This document shows positions 20,291 to 31,363 of a stretch of 64,000 nt of DNA, one piece after another. Made by a program: the position numbers and the translations under genes. Below the pieces are notes generated by a model. The model did no database searches. It saw nothing but the letters and a program-made list of their open reading frames with translations, and was not told where the DNA came from. Position 1 is the first letter of the stretch; the number at the start of each line of letters is the position of its first letter. Source of the stretch: Falciphora oryzae (taxonomy: Eukaryota > Ascomycota > Sordariomycetes > Magnaporthales > Magnaporthaceae); the NCBI GenBank assembly GCA_000733355.1, contig JNVV01000001.1, forward strand, positions 82,984 to 146,983, read 5' to 3'.

Positions 20291-20575
20291 TGTAACAAGG
20301 GGTCAAAAACGGCTTGGAAAAGGATCTCTATATTGCAGATAATCTTTCTATTGGCTTAAAAGATGCTTGAGGAAGAAGGAATCTGTCATAGAAGACATAG
20401 GAGATGGCAGGGTTTATATAAACCACCCTGTGATCTGTGCGAAATATTAAATACATAATTCACACTGCCTTTCCGGCTTTCGGCCTTTAGGCCTCGGGGC
20501 CGTTAGGCACCTATACCGGTTCCCGGACCTTTTGTGGGGCCGATTAGGTGAATTTACAAGTTTTTCCGTATAACA
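20291..20575 (-). repeat. Ty3/gypsy LTR, subfamily B, minus orientation
   Basis: 285 bp running from tgtaacaagg to the complement of a tgt...-type start. It is the reverse complement of the LTRs at 42876-43160 and 44920-45204, including the tttatataaacc TATA-like box and the ccgaaagccgg region. It interrupts the GH55 gene within its coding sequence. Confidence 0.88.
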
Positions 20576-21667
20576 CTATCCTCCTTTTCCTAAAGCGCGT
20601 TTCGAAACCTTTTAAAGCCCGCTTAAAAAATGCGGCCGTACTTATATTTTATAGCACGCGGGGGTCCTTAAGCTTATCGGGGTTAAGCCGATAAAAGGCA
20701 ACAACGTGTTATTTAAACCCGTCGGTATCGAAATGCTCCTAAAATTCCCACGTCTAATCCTTTTTTCGTAAGTAATCTTCCTATCAGATAAAATAACAAA
20801 CCTTCCCGCTTGTATCCATAAAATCTATAACCTTTTTTACAACGAAATCTCCTATAACCGAAAGGGCCTTCCGCAATACCTAATCAAAGTCAGGTTATAC
20901 CTAAATGCTAAAGCGGTAGGGTTCGATAAAAAAACACGTAAAAAGCGTTATGGATTTTCTAAGTTTTAAGTAGGGCCAGTCGTACCGCCGTGGGAAAAAT
21001 AACTTTAAAGATCCAGAAGGGCCCGAACATTTTGGCATCGAGTTTTTTAACGGGGCGACGGGTTTTTATATACCGGGCGTTTAATATAACGAATTATTTT
21101 TCAGTAAAAACCGGCGAAGGGCTTTTCCTTTTATCGGCCTAATGTTTTATTCGTTCCCGGGCTTTTTCGAAGTGTTATTTAGCTTTTTCGTGTATTTAAG
21201 TTATTTAATGCCGGTAAAATTAGCTTGTTAAATTGCGTATTCGTTTTGGGAAAAGGGGATTATTAGAAGTTAGGTGGTACCCGTAGTTAGCAAAAAAGGG
21301 AGTAATAAAGGTACTTGCCGAAAATATATTATTATAAGCAAATTCCGCCGTAGGTAATAGCTCGACCTAATTAGTTATTTCGTAATTTACGAAAAACTTA
21401 AAGTAGGTTTCCAAGTTTAATTAAGCCTTTCGGTTTATTTATCCGTTTGGGGATAGAAAGCAATGCTTATTTTTAATTTAATACCTACCAAACGGAGGAA
21501 ATTTTTCCACAAATGGCTTGTAAATTTAAAATCTTTATTAAAAATAATATCCAAAAGCATATCGTGCAATTGCCAGTATTTTTTGGCGAAAATGCAGATA
21601 AGGTTATCTGATTTTTTACCTTCGATTTTAAAAGGGACGAAATGCGCTATTTTAGTAAAAGGGTTTA
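20291..21667 (-). mobile_element. Truncated inverted Ty3/gypsy element (3' part)
   Basis: After the LTR, the internal sequence is the reverse complement of about 50500-51607 of the full copy: chromodomain, then the end of the integrase region. It has far more A/T transitions and stops than that copy. It ends near 21667 in an A-run, close to where the LINE begins. The rest of pol, gag and the other LTR are absent. Confidence 0.82.
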
Positions 21668-21774
21668 AAAAAAAAAAAAAGCGAGCTTGAAATCGCGCAG
21701 CCGGACAGCCCTCCGAGATAATTCAATTTTGACACCGGAATCGAACTCCTCGCACCCGACTTGACCTAGGATCG

Positions 21775-23153
21775 ATGCCGCATCGGGCGCGCGCCGACGG
21801 CGCGGGCCTAGAATCGATGGAAGTCGATTCCGGGCTCGCGGCCAGTCGACACGCCTCGACGGTGGATCCCCCCAACGCGCCTCCGGACGCGCGAGGGAAT
21901 GCCGACACCGACAAGAGACCGGCGCGCGGCCGTCAGGAGGAAAAAGAAGACGAAATTATTGATAAGCTGAAGCCCCTTGTGATTAGTGGAAAGTTGCTGG
22001 AAGTCCTGCAATTGGTGTCGGAACTGACGAAGTTGAAGGTCGACGCGGAGACGGCTCGTAAGCGCGACGCTACCGAGGACGGACCGGTAACCAAAGCGAT
22101 ACTATAGGAATTGAAAGCAGAAATACTTATAGAGGTTAAAAATGCATTGATTGATACCAGAAAGTCCTACGCCTTTGCCCTCGCTACGGATTTACCGGCC
22201 CTGGTACCGGACGGAAACGCGCCGAACCGAACGCGATAATAGTACCCGAATACGACGTATCCCCCCCCGCGATTTATACCGTTAAAAGTCGAACGCGAGA
22301 TAATCGTGGCCGTAGGAGAAGCCCCGGAAGCAATTAAGGACCGATCGCAAATCGACACCCAGCGGGCACTGAACAACCAATTCGGTACGGCGGTGCGGGT
22401 AACGAGGCGGCTCCAAAGCGGAGACGTGGTAGTGTGCTTCTACGCAAACGCAAGCGAATACAGGAAAAGGGACGAGTGGGTGAAAAAGGTGTTTGGAGAC
22501 CAGGTAACGATCCGGGAACGGACATACGACGTGGTAATTAGAGGAGTAAGACAAACAACACTGCCGGAGGACCTAAACCAACTCATTCGTAGCCTGAACG
22601 CCGAAAACCGAGACGCGGAGGTTAAATCGGTGCACATATGGCCAGCCCGCACCCTTTACGGATACGCCATGGTATTGGCACGAATCGGGTCCGCAGCCGC
22701 CGCGGACTAAGCTTGCGAGCAAGGATTGGTAATATAGGCGGAATTATTTAAGTGCGAGCCGTTTATACCAGACGCTAAAGCCATTTAGTGCTATAACTGC
22801 TACGAATGGGGGCACCGACAAAAGTTTTGCAGGAAACCGGGCCGCTGCCCGCATTGCGGAGGACCGCAACACCAAGAAGGAGAAAGTTAATGCGACGCCT
22901 ACCCCCAATATAACAAGGCTACACCCAAATGCGCAAACTGCGGCGAACCGCACCCGGCGTTTAACCGGGGCTGCGAGGTAGCGCAACGGGCGATCGGGAA
23001 AGCGAGAGAAGCATACCAGAACCGGCTAAGGAGATTTATGCTGGAAGGATTAGCCCCTAAACAAACAAAAGCCACTACCACCTTCCCTATCTTCCAAACG
23101 CGCATACCCCCCGGCATCGGAGGACTACCGAGCCCTAGCAAAAGGCGCAGATA
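21775..23153 (+). pseudogene. LINE ORF1 (gag-like, CCHC zinc knuckles), broken
   Basis: The frame starts with a disordered Arg/Asp-rich region and a coiled-coil-like LLEVLQLVSELTKLKV. It then has a globular region (RVTRRLQSGDVVVCFYANA ... WPARTLYGYAMVLARI) and a cluster of CCHC knuckles: CYNCYEWGHRQKFC, then CPHCGGPQHQ, then CANCGEPHPAFNRGC. In-frame stops occur after residue 110 and several times later, all as TAG/TAA. ORF1 proteins of this kind bind the element RNA. The order (coiled coil, RNA-binding fold, knuckles) matches the Tad clade. Confidence 0.78.
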
Positions 23154-23404
23154 AAACTCGGACATAGACAACGACTCCCTAATCCGGTCCCCCGGTCGCC
23201 GAGGACCCGGCAGACCCCGTAAGGACTCGCAGCCACCTAGGGGCCGGACCGCTACACGACCGCTACTTATAACAAACTACGCCCTTAGAGCGAGCTCCCG
23301 GCTAGCCCAACCCCTAATTACGGCAGACGAACAAATCCAAGCAGAAGCAGCCGGAGGATAAGGACGAATACCGGCCCCGTTGGAGCCGCTACCCTTATCC
23401 GAGC

Positions 23405-26400
23405 CGCTACCGATCAGAGATAGCATAATCCCGTTCGACGTACAAAGACGCCTATTAGAATCCCTATGGTAATAACAATCCTATATTGGAATATGGGAAA
23501 AGGAAACGGAAAAGGAGATATACCGCTTTTTAGCAGAAAGGAATACGATATAATAGCTATATAAAAACCGGAGCTGGACCGGTACGGAGACCCGAAAAGA
23601 CCGGCCGGATGCAATTACGAGCTGGTATATTACTAAGCAGACATAAGATCGAACGCAGCACTATACGTCCACTAACGATTAGACCCGGCAACGTGGAGAA
23701 GCCGGAGCGGATACGACTGGGTAGCAATCATATTATAAACCTTAATAGGGAATATTGATATTTATTTAATATATTCGCTAGATCCCCGGGCATTAGGAGA
23801 ATGGCATACCCCTTTAACCGAAATCGAAATAACACCGCTTCGGAATTACGCCGTATTAGTAGGGGATTTTAATATGCATTACCTAATGTGGGATATGCAC
23901 AATCGGGAAAACGCTAGGTCCGAGCTACTATTCGCGTTAGCGCACCGGTGGCGGCTTAAACTAGCAACGCCTTACGGGGAGATAATAAAAAAAAGGTTCG
24001 GCGAACGAGAAAGCACTATCGACCACGCGTGGGTATCCGATACTTTAGCTGTTAGATACGAGGGCAGGGACGACGAAATAGGGGGGTCGGACTACCACCT
24101 TCAAATGATTTCGATCGATTGCGGAGCGGAGCCGCTCCGCAAAAGGAAGGCAGAAGGATGGGTGTGGAAAAAGGTTAATACCAACCTTAGAAACGACAAA
24201 AGAAGGGCGCTGCAGCTGGCCAGATAATATATCGAAATCGAAGATATGGAAACGCCAGACGATATAGACAACCAGGTGGACACACTGATAGACCAACTGA
24301 CCCAGATCGCTGACGAGCTGGCACCGAAACGAAAAACCATAACAAGTTTCAAGCCAGCACCGTATTGGAACTCGACGTTTACGAAACTAGCTAAGGAAAC
24401 GAGGCGGTGCCGACGCGCACACATACGGCTAAAAATATAAGAAAGCTACGAGGAATTGAAAGCAGCCGATAAAGCTTTTATTAGGGAAAAAAGGAAGGCT
24501 TTTAACGCATATTGGAGGGAGTTTATTAGGGAGGCGTTAAAAGAACAGGATTTAGAGCCTGTTTTTTGGAACATCGAACGATGGGCGAAATTACGGAGCC
24601 ATAGGAGACGGGACCTAACCAGGTTACCGGATCTAAACCGGTTTGGAGAAGGAAACCAAGGGCTAGCGAACTCCTACGCTGATAAGGCCACAGTTCTGGT
24701 AGCCAAGTTTTACCCCAACCCGGAAGCGGACTTGACAGACGTCGGGGACACCACGTTCGAAGATTATACCTTTACCAACCCATTCCCAATCAATTACCGA
24801 GTGGACCCCAAAGGAGACGAAGTACTAGCGGCTTTGAAAAGAACCCGGAATTGGAAAGCCCCGGGAGCGGATAATTTACCGAACGGACTATTAAAAGCGT
24901 GCGGGGAACTATGTTGGGAAGCTATATCCAAAATAGCCAACGCCAGCTTCGAACTCGAGTACTTCCCGAAGCGCTTCCGAAACGCACTGACGGTGGTGCT
25001 CCCTAAGCCGGGGAAAAATACGGAAGATAGAAAAACAGCAGGGGGGTGGCGACCGATCGCACTCCTTTCGTCCATATCCAAAGTTATGGAGGCGATTGTG
25101 GGAATACGGATCGCAACCGAGGCGGAAAAAAGAGGACTGTTGCCGGAAGGGCAAATGGGCAATAGAAGGAAACGCAGTACCGAGTTCGCTATTAGACAAG
25201 TGATAGATACCGTGATAACGGCGTGGAACTACGGCGTTACAGCTTCGCTGCTGCAGCTCGACCTATTAAGAGCATTCGATAACGTTAACCACACCAGACT
25301 TTTCGATACTTTACGAAAACAAGGATTTCCGTTAAAAACAGTCAGGTGGATTAAAAGCTGGCTAATAGGCAGGACGGCCCGGCTCCGGTTTGATGGAGAT
25401 ACGTTTACGCCCATACAAATAACAGCAAAAGTACCACAAAGCTCACCACTTTCACCTATACTGTTTATCCTATACATCGCGTCGCTTTACGACAAATTGG
25501 AAGAAATACTAAAAATAACGGTGGTCGGCTTCGCCAACGACACCAACCCCATGGCAGTAGGGGGAACCACAGCGGAAACGGCCCGGCTGCTGGAACGGGC
25601 TTAGGACACGTGCTAGACATGGGCAAAAAAGACAGGAATAACGTTCAACGCGGCCAAAACCGAGCTGCTCCATTTTACCAAAACCCTGGACCGGACCCGG
25701 GTCCGCACCGGAAACACACAGGTGCAACCAACGCCATCGGCGAAATTCCTAAAAATCTGGCTAAACCATAAGCTAAACTTTAACGCCCACACTAAGCAAG
25801 CAAAGGGCAAACAAGAAAGATAGCAGTTTGCGGTAACAAAACTCGCGGCGGCAACGTAGGGAAGCAGCCTCGCACGCGCGAAGCAGCTGTACGCGGTCGT
25901 ATGCCGCAATGCATTGGCTTACGGAACGGCAGCCTACCACCTATTAACGGAACCCCGAAGTCGGCCCCGGGGCGCAGCTAAAAAAATGGCGAAAAAATAA
26001 AAAGCATGTTTTAAAATGGTAGCTAAAGCTTACAAAGCAACCTCGTTGGCACACTTCGAAATAAAAACCTACGTGCCGCCTTTGGATTTATATTTAAACG
26101 AAAAGGTTATAAACACGGAAAATAGATGGGAAAAAACCGGGATAACGCAGCGCATTAACGAAGTAACAGCGAAAGTAGCGGACCGTTTCTAAAAACTCGG
26201 TTATAAAGAACGAAAAAAAAGGCCCCACCCTTAAAACGGACAAGCGAAAAGAAAGTAGGTAGCACGATAGAACCGGCCCGAAACAGCGCCAAAACCGAAA
26301 CGAGCACCCGCCCCCTACGGAAAGGATTGGAAATCCAAACACAAGCACGCAAAGCGCTGGAACCCCAACGTAATAATGGAATAAAAGTTAAAAATGGCCA

Positions 26401-26895
26401 ATACAACGGCAATAGCAAAAAAAGCGAACCGGTACAAAACCGCGTACCTAGCGGATAACCCCCTATTTACGGAAAAAATGGTCGAATACTACGAAAGGAT
26501 GCCAAAAGCACATAGCTCGGTAGCAATCCAAATTAAAACGGAAAAACTAGGGCTAAATTCGTTCCTATTTAGCAAAGGCGTACCCGACGCGGCGACGCCA
26601 CTATGCGAATGTGGCAGCGGATAAAGGGAAATAGCGTAGTACGTATTAACCTAATGCGCCCGATAAAATAGGCAGCGGGAAGGTACCGGGCTAGCGCAAG
26701 CAGATAGCTGGAGAGCGTACTTCGAGTTGTAGGAAATAGGGGGCACACCGTTTAAAGAAGTGGCACGTATAATGTTTCGCATAGGAAGATTATTAAATTT
26801 TAAGGCGGTTAAAAAGGTAAAAAAAGAACGTATAAGGAGAGAAGAGGAAGAGCAACGCTACCGAGCCGAAAACGAACCGAATTAGAGAAAACTAT
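23405..26895 (+). pseudogene. LINE ORF2 (endonuclease-reverse transcriptase), broken
   Basis: The endonuclease part shows AVLVGDFNMHYLMWD (about 23850-23895), the usual GDFN motif, and TIDHAWVSDTL with GGSDYHL. Reverse transcriptase is open for 382 codons (24456-25604): NWKAPGADNLPNG, GWRPIALLSSISKVMEAIV, LLQLDLLRAFDNVNH, and the active-site strand reads VVGFANDTN where FADD is expected. The second catalytic-site Asp has become Asn by G-to-A change. Downstream the frame breaks repeatedly (TAG/TAA) and ends in a Cys-rich LCECGSG block usual at Tad ORF2 C-termini. No RNase H domain was seen. Confidence 0.82.
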
Positions 26896-27060
26896 AAAAA
26901 AGCAAACGAAAGCACTATACCCGAAAAGCGAAAAGGAAAAGAAAACTACGTAAATACCGACGCCACGCAACCGAGTCGTTATAGGGGGAAAACCGAGGAA
27001 ACTACTAAAGGGGGTTGGCAGGAGGACGACGACGGAGGCTATTATCGTTCATATCCCGCT

Positions 27061-28422
27061 TCATTTCATTAAAAACGTTCTTCCGGTATTCCGATAGTAT
27101 TTTGTCGAAAACGTCCTCGGTAACGTTTTGCCGAAGGGAAACCTGAAAGATACCGTGGAGTTAGCGGACTGGAAGCGGATAGCAAAAGCGAAAAGACAAA
27201 CACCCACCCGTATTTTAGCCCGCTTAAAAGCCAGCTTTTCCATCCGAGTGCGATTCTCCGTGCTCCACTTAACAACGATCCTTTCGGCCCAGCCCGATAT
27301 AGCCTGGCCCGGGGGCACTATGTTACCGGAGGGGGAGCGGACCAGACCCGAACCACCAGAGGCAGCCACAGCAGCGAAGGCATTCCCAAGACTGGCAGGG
27401 AACGAGCGGCTAGACCCGGCGCCGGAAGGAATACCGGACCGCTTAAGGATGTCCTTCGAAATACGGCAATACCCGGTAATCGCATGCTCCAAACCGGTGT
27501 AGCGAGCTTGGAAGGAAAAGAAATGTTAGGATAGGACAGATAGCGGCCCGGAACAAAGGCGGTACATACCTTGGCAGTAGTATGGATATCCGCAAACGTA
27601 GTATCGCGGTCCGCACTGGTTTTAAGCAGGGACTGCATGTAGCGATGGTAGGCACGAAAAATAGCGGTAACCTGGTTTTCGGAATTAGTGGGAGGCTACC
27701 GCAACGGGAACGAGACGTTAGCGACGAAATCGCGAGCGGATACCAAAAGGGAGCGACCAACCTGAACGCAGGCACCACGCGACTAAGTGCAGCCCATACA
27801 GGTGAGGCCTTTGGTAGTTGGAATTACTATATCAGTAAGACCGGAAACGGAGCGGAAAAGAGCAGGATAAGGAGCGCTATACACAGGCCTTGTAGTAGCA
27901 CTAGCGCATAGCACCGGCACCGTCGATGCCGTTAGCGAAACGTTGAAAACAGCTAACGCACATTTTATACGAGGGACTGGGAAGTTAGAGAAGCGGAATA
28001 GGAAGGACAGCGGGGCGGCAAACATACACCATATCGTCGTAGGAGACGCAGTTGTCGGGGACCTTAACCGCCGGCAAGTACTCCGATTGATTGTATAGGC
28101 GGTAGGGCTGGGAAGAAAAGAGGAAGTTAGCAATAAAATAGGGAAAGGAACGGAGCAGAGCCGTACCCACAGCTTTGATACGAGGGTCCTGGATGCCGTC
28201 GCCCGAGCCGCCGTCGCTTAAGCCGCTGCCGTCGTTTTCGTCCGCAGACGGAGGGCGATTGCGAGGACGACTGCTACCGCCACCACCACCACCACCACTG
28301 CCATTAGCTGCAGCGGCGGGAGCGGCGCGGCCACCGCCCGTGGCTCCGCTGCCGGGATTGCCACCGCGACCGCTACCACCACCACCGCGGGGAGATTTGG
28401 GAGCTTTATTTTTGGGAGCTAT
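27061..28422 (-). pseudogene. Unrecognised Gly-rich, Cys-containing multi-intron gene, RIP-damaged
   Basis: On the minus strand a coding sequence begins APKNKAPKSPRGGGG, preceded by ATA at 28422-28420, probably a mutated ATG. Exon 1 (28422-28171) is Gly/Pro/Ser-rich, and good introns follow: 28170-28108 (tgctaac...ttcccag), 28027-27977 (gtatgt...ctaacttcccag) and 27569-27507 (gtatgt...ctaac...tccaag). Joined exons read YRLYNQSEYLPAVKVPDNC, CVSCFQRFANGIDGAG, CGPRYYVCGYPYYCQARYTG and GYCRISKDILKRSGIP, with the last exon open to a stop at 27061. TAG/TAA/TGA codons interrupt exon 3, although further introns could remove some. I do not recognise the family. The paired cysteines suggest metal binding or disulfides. 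Confidence 0.5.
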
Positions 28423-28860
28423 GCTGTAGGAGAATAGGAAACGGAGGGGAAACGAGGCGCGAGCGAGCAGGAACCTAAATGCAGGCAGGAGAAAAGGAAG
28501 CGCGGGCAGAAGGGTAGGACCGGAAGCGGTGGTGAAAAGAGAGCGAGAGGGAGAGAGGAAGGAAGGAAAGAGGGCCTTTTGTAGTTGGGAAAAGGAAGGC
28601 CGGTGGAGACCCGGATCCGGAGGGAAACAAAGGGAAGTCACCACCTGAAACCACAACGCACGACAACGCAGCAACAAGAAAGAGTTACCCAAATGACGCG
28701 ATCCAAAAAGAGGGAGGCAACTAATAGAAAGATTAGATGCAAGCCACAGAGGCGGACCCGAACCGCACGCGGAGCAACGGCCCCGGAAGCGGGCACCCAC
28801 CAAAAGCTGAATCACCTAAAGTCACGAAGCAAAACGCTAGACCCGGAGGGCCCGCCCGCG
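28423..28860. other. Upstream flank of the Gly-rich gene
   Basis: Purine-rich sequence (gagagcgagagggagagagg near 28540), pyrimidine-rich on the gene's strand and so plausibly its promoter or leader. A plus-strand frame beginning at 28737 enters the repeat that follows. No known gene was recognised. Confidence 0.3.
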
Positions 28861-29106
28861 GCTGGGACCCGGAGCAGAGCCGGGCCAACTCACGCGAAGA
28901 AGCCACATTAAGGCGCCATAATACGAGTACTAATACAAACATTCCGCTACGAGGGCGAGACCCGATACTAAGGCGCTGCCCCGGTTGGGACCCGGAGCGG
29001 AGCCGGGCCAACTTACACGGAAAAGCTACACCAGGACGCCACAACACGAGTACCAACATAGCCGTTTCGCTACGAGGGCGAGACCCGGTACCGAGACGCT
29101 GCCCCG
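28861..29106 (+). repeat. 123-bp tandem repeat, two units
   Basis: Units begin at 28861 (gctgggacccggagc) and 28984 (gttgggacccggagc) and end in gctgccccg. The period is exactly 41 codons and the frame from 28737 stays open through both, giving repeated WDPE(Q/R)SRAN and LRGRDP blocks. Differences between units are mostly C/T and G/A. Neither family nor function is recognised. Confidence 0.75.
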
Positions 29107-29562
29107 GCGTAATACACCCTTATTCCTTTACGTACTTTCTTTTTGTTCCACTGATTATAAGGACGTTTCCACGACGGAACCTTTACGAGCAGTCGCATGA
29201 AGACAAGCAGACGGTACCACTGTTTAACACAGCAGGACCGTATACGAAGAGCAGATATGGTTTTTACTCCCAGGTTCCGGAGCGGGGGCGACACGCACCC
29301 GAGCACCCGAGGACGAGTTTAAGGGTTTTTACATGTAAATATTACATAGTAGAGGCACCGAGGTCTTATATAGACATAACGGTAGTATGAATATATATAT
29401 ATATATAGTAAAAGGGTTTATTATTACCTAAATTAAATCGCATTTATCGCTTAAAAGGAGGTCCGTAATAAAGTTTATAGCTACCGTTTTCTAAAGCTGG
29501 TAATGCAGCTTTATAGGTTATAGGGGTTTAAAGGGGGCATATTTTAGGGCTTTATTACGTTA
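29107..29562. other. AT-rich spacer with an (AT)n microsatellite
   Basis: The open frame through the preceding repeat ends at 29390. An (at) run lies at about 29390-29407, followed by AT-rich sequence without a recognisable gene up to the TA that flanks the pogo end. Confidence 0.35.
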
Positions 29563-30326
29563 ACGTGGTCCATTAGCGAGTCGCGCATATTACCGAGTCG
29601 CGCACCCACACCCGATCTCCGGTTAATCGACGCGCATGCTAACCCAACAACGCCAGGAATCCATTCAAACTATTCGGAACTGTATATATCGGACATTTTC
29701 ACTTCCTCCTAACAGGTGCGCGCATTGTGTCCAGTCTTGCCGCAAATACCATATCGCCGACGAGTCGTCGTCGCCCTCCTTTCCCGACCCCTATGATCGC
29801 GCATTTTTTGCTGTAGCTGTCCATCCAGCGCTTTTTGGTTTAGTATATTTCATACCTTTTTAATAGTAAGTGACCCTTTAAGTCGGATACGTGTTTTTTT
29901 GGCCTTCCGGCGTTTGCTTAGTGCTTCGTTCGCTTTTTTAAGCGTAGATACTTTTGCTTGGAAAAGGGCCATTTCGTGTATGATCGCTTTCGCCCCTTTT
30001 GTAATTTGGTCCATAGCTATATTAATGGATGTCGGAAAGCTGCTTCGGTGATTGGAAATTCAAGTTTTGATGTGTTCGGATTGCGAAATTGCTTCCTTAG
30101 CTGTTTTGGGCGTTTTGGAGGTTTAAGGTTCGGCGTCGCTTAGGGGCTCTTTTGGGGGCGTTGGAGTTCGTAGCCTTACATCTAGCTTTTCTAAAACCGA
30201 TACCGGATTAAAAGGAGCAAAGCTAGCCTTTTGGAAACCTTTTCGGATATTTCCTTCGGTTATGGAGTTAAAAAATGCTGCTTTAAACGCCGAAAGGAAT
30301 TCGATTTTGGTTACGTGGCTAACGTG
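29563..30326 (-). mobile_element. Fot1/pogo transposon fragment (transposase C-terminus)
   Basis: TA (29561-29562) precedes a terminus acgtggtccattagcgag, close to the ends of the foldback MITEs in this window. Read on the minus strand, the sequence encodes the usual C-terminus of fungal pogo-family transposases: KANEALSKRRKAKKTRIRL, GSLTIKKV, then a knuckle-like CGKTGHNARTC and EEVKMSDIYSSE. Stops have replaced Gln/Trp codons. The catalytic DDE part is absent, since the sequence runs into the MITE at 30329. A second copy of the same piece lies at 51903-52482. Confidence 0.78.
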
Positions 30327-30328
30327 TA

Positions 30329-30749
30329 ACGTAGGTCACCACATTGCCGCGCAAACCACATTGTCGCGCAGTTAGAAAATGCATACTAAACGCCGTTTTT
30401 GACACCCCGGTTAAATCCACCAATTTTTTATAAAATTCCATGAAAATTTAATATGTTATATTTAACTATATAGCCGATTTTATAATTATTTTTCCAGATT
30501 TTTATTATTACTATTTTAAGGTGAGTTTTAAACACTGTGTGAGCACTGTGTGTATCACCTTAAAATAGCAATAATAAAAATCTGGAAAAATAATTATAAA
30601 ATCGGCTATATAGTTAAATATAACATATTAAATTTTGGTAAGATTTAATTATAAATTGGGCGAGTTATTTAGTTGAAAAAAACCGCGTTTAGTATGGGAT
30701 TTTGAAGTGCGCGACAATGTGGTTTGCGCGGCAATGTAGTGACCTACGT
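30329..30749. mobile_element. Foldback MITE, 421 bp, copy 1
   Basis: Flanked by TA on both sides (30327-30328 and 30750-30751). The ends acgtaggtcac and gtgacctacgt are inverted, and nearly the whole element folds on itself: the long inner arms (ttatatttaactatatagccgattttataatt and complement) meet around 30520-30570. It has no coding capacity. The termini resemble those of the pogo fragment, so it is probably mobilised by that family. Confidence 0.88.
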
Positions 30750-30751
30750 TA

Positions 30752-30971
30752 TCGATAAAGTTTATAAAAATATAGTTTATTATACTTTGAAAAATGGCAA
30801 AAGCGTTAATAAAGCTTATAGGTATAACCGTAAATTTAAAAACGCCGTATTTGCAACGGAAAGCTGTAAATTATTCGTGCTTTTTTTTATCCAAATTAAA
30901 TTAAACCCGGTTTTAAAATCGATTTTCGTTTTCTATTTGGCATTTCGAAATCGATCCTAAAGCTTTGTAAT
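30752..30971 (-). mobile_element. Ty3/gypsy reverse-transcriptase fragment (minus), part 1
   Basis: Reverse complement of about 48860-49070 of the full gypsy copy (RT region), heavily changed by G-to-A/C-to-T. It continues at 31364 after an inserted solo LTR. gtaat, the target duplication, is at 30967-30971. Confidence 0.8.
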
Positions 30972-31363
30972 TGTTGGAAGGGCAGCAAGAGGTCGCACGA
31001 CAGGTAGAAGCACGGGCAAGGGGAATCCCCAATGACTAGGGACTCCGGGACTGAGAGGCCCCGCCTCTCTGACACGGAGGGACCGGCAATGGGGATCACC
31101 GGTCATGAACGGTGATCACGGGTCATGCACGGAGATCACCGGTCATGCACGGAGGCGGTGCAAGTCGCAAGTCAGGCCCGGCACCGGGACTGGCCTTGGA
31201 CGACCGCACCCCGCGGCTTCCGTGATTGGGATATATGTATCTAGAGGGCTCGCACGAGGAGCCCTTCCGTTGTTTCTAGAAGACAGACGACTTTTGGATA
31301 CATATTGAATACCAGAAGCCTTCTCACCCCAACCGTGTTGGTATACCGACAGTGCCACAAACA
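30972..31363. repeat. Solo LTR with perfect 5-bp target duplication
   Basis: 392 bp from TGTTGGAAGG to ...CAAACA, flanked by gtaat on each side (30967-30971 and 31364-31368). The uninserted gypsy sequence contains gtaat once at the matching point. It is nearly identical over most of its length to the LTR at 31927-32319. It contains a run of gatcaccggtcatgcacgg-type short repeats (about 31090-31155). Its body is GC-richer and less decayed than the gypsy sequence it entered. Confidence 0.9.

Larger units (their letters stand above)
21690..27050 (+). mobile_element. Tad-like LINE, RIP-degraded (no RNase H seen)
   Basis: A non-LTR element in plus orientation with a zinc-knuckle ORF1 followed by an endonuclease-reverse transcriptase ORF2. 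Both are interrupted many times by TAA/TAG at positions expected to be Gln or Trp. I set the left border at the end of the A-run (about 21680) and the right border just before the minus-strand gene at 27061. No target duplication was found. Confidence 0.8.

Noticed and set aside
21667..21690. A-run as the 3' tail of a LINE on the plus strand
   Set aside because: The only plus-strand LINE here starts, rather than ends, at this A-run, and no LINE coding precedes it.
31090..31160. Short gatcaccggtcatgcacgg repeats as a CRISPR-like array
   Set aside because: Units are contiguous and inside an LTR of a eukaryotic retroelement, with no spacers.
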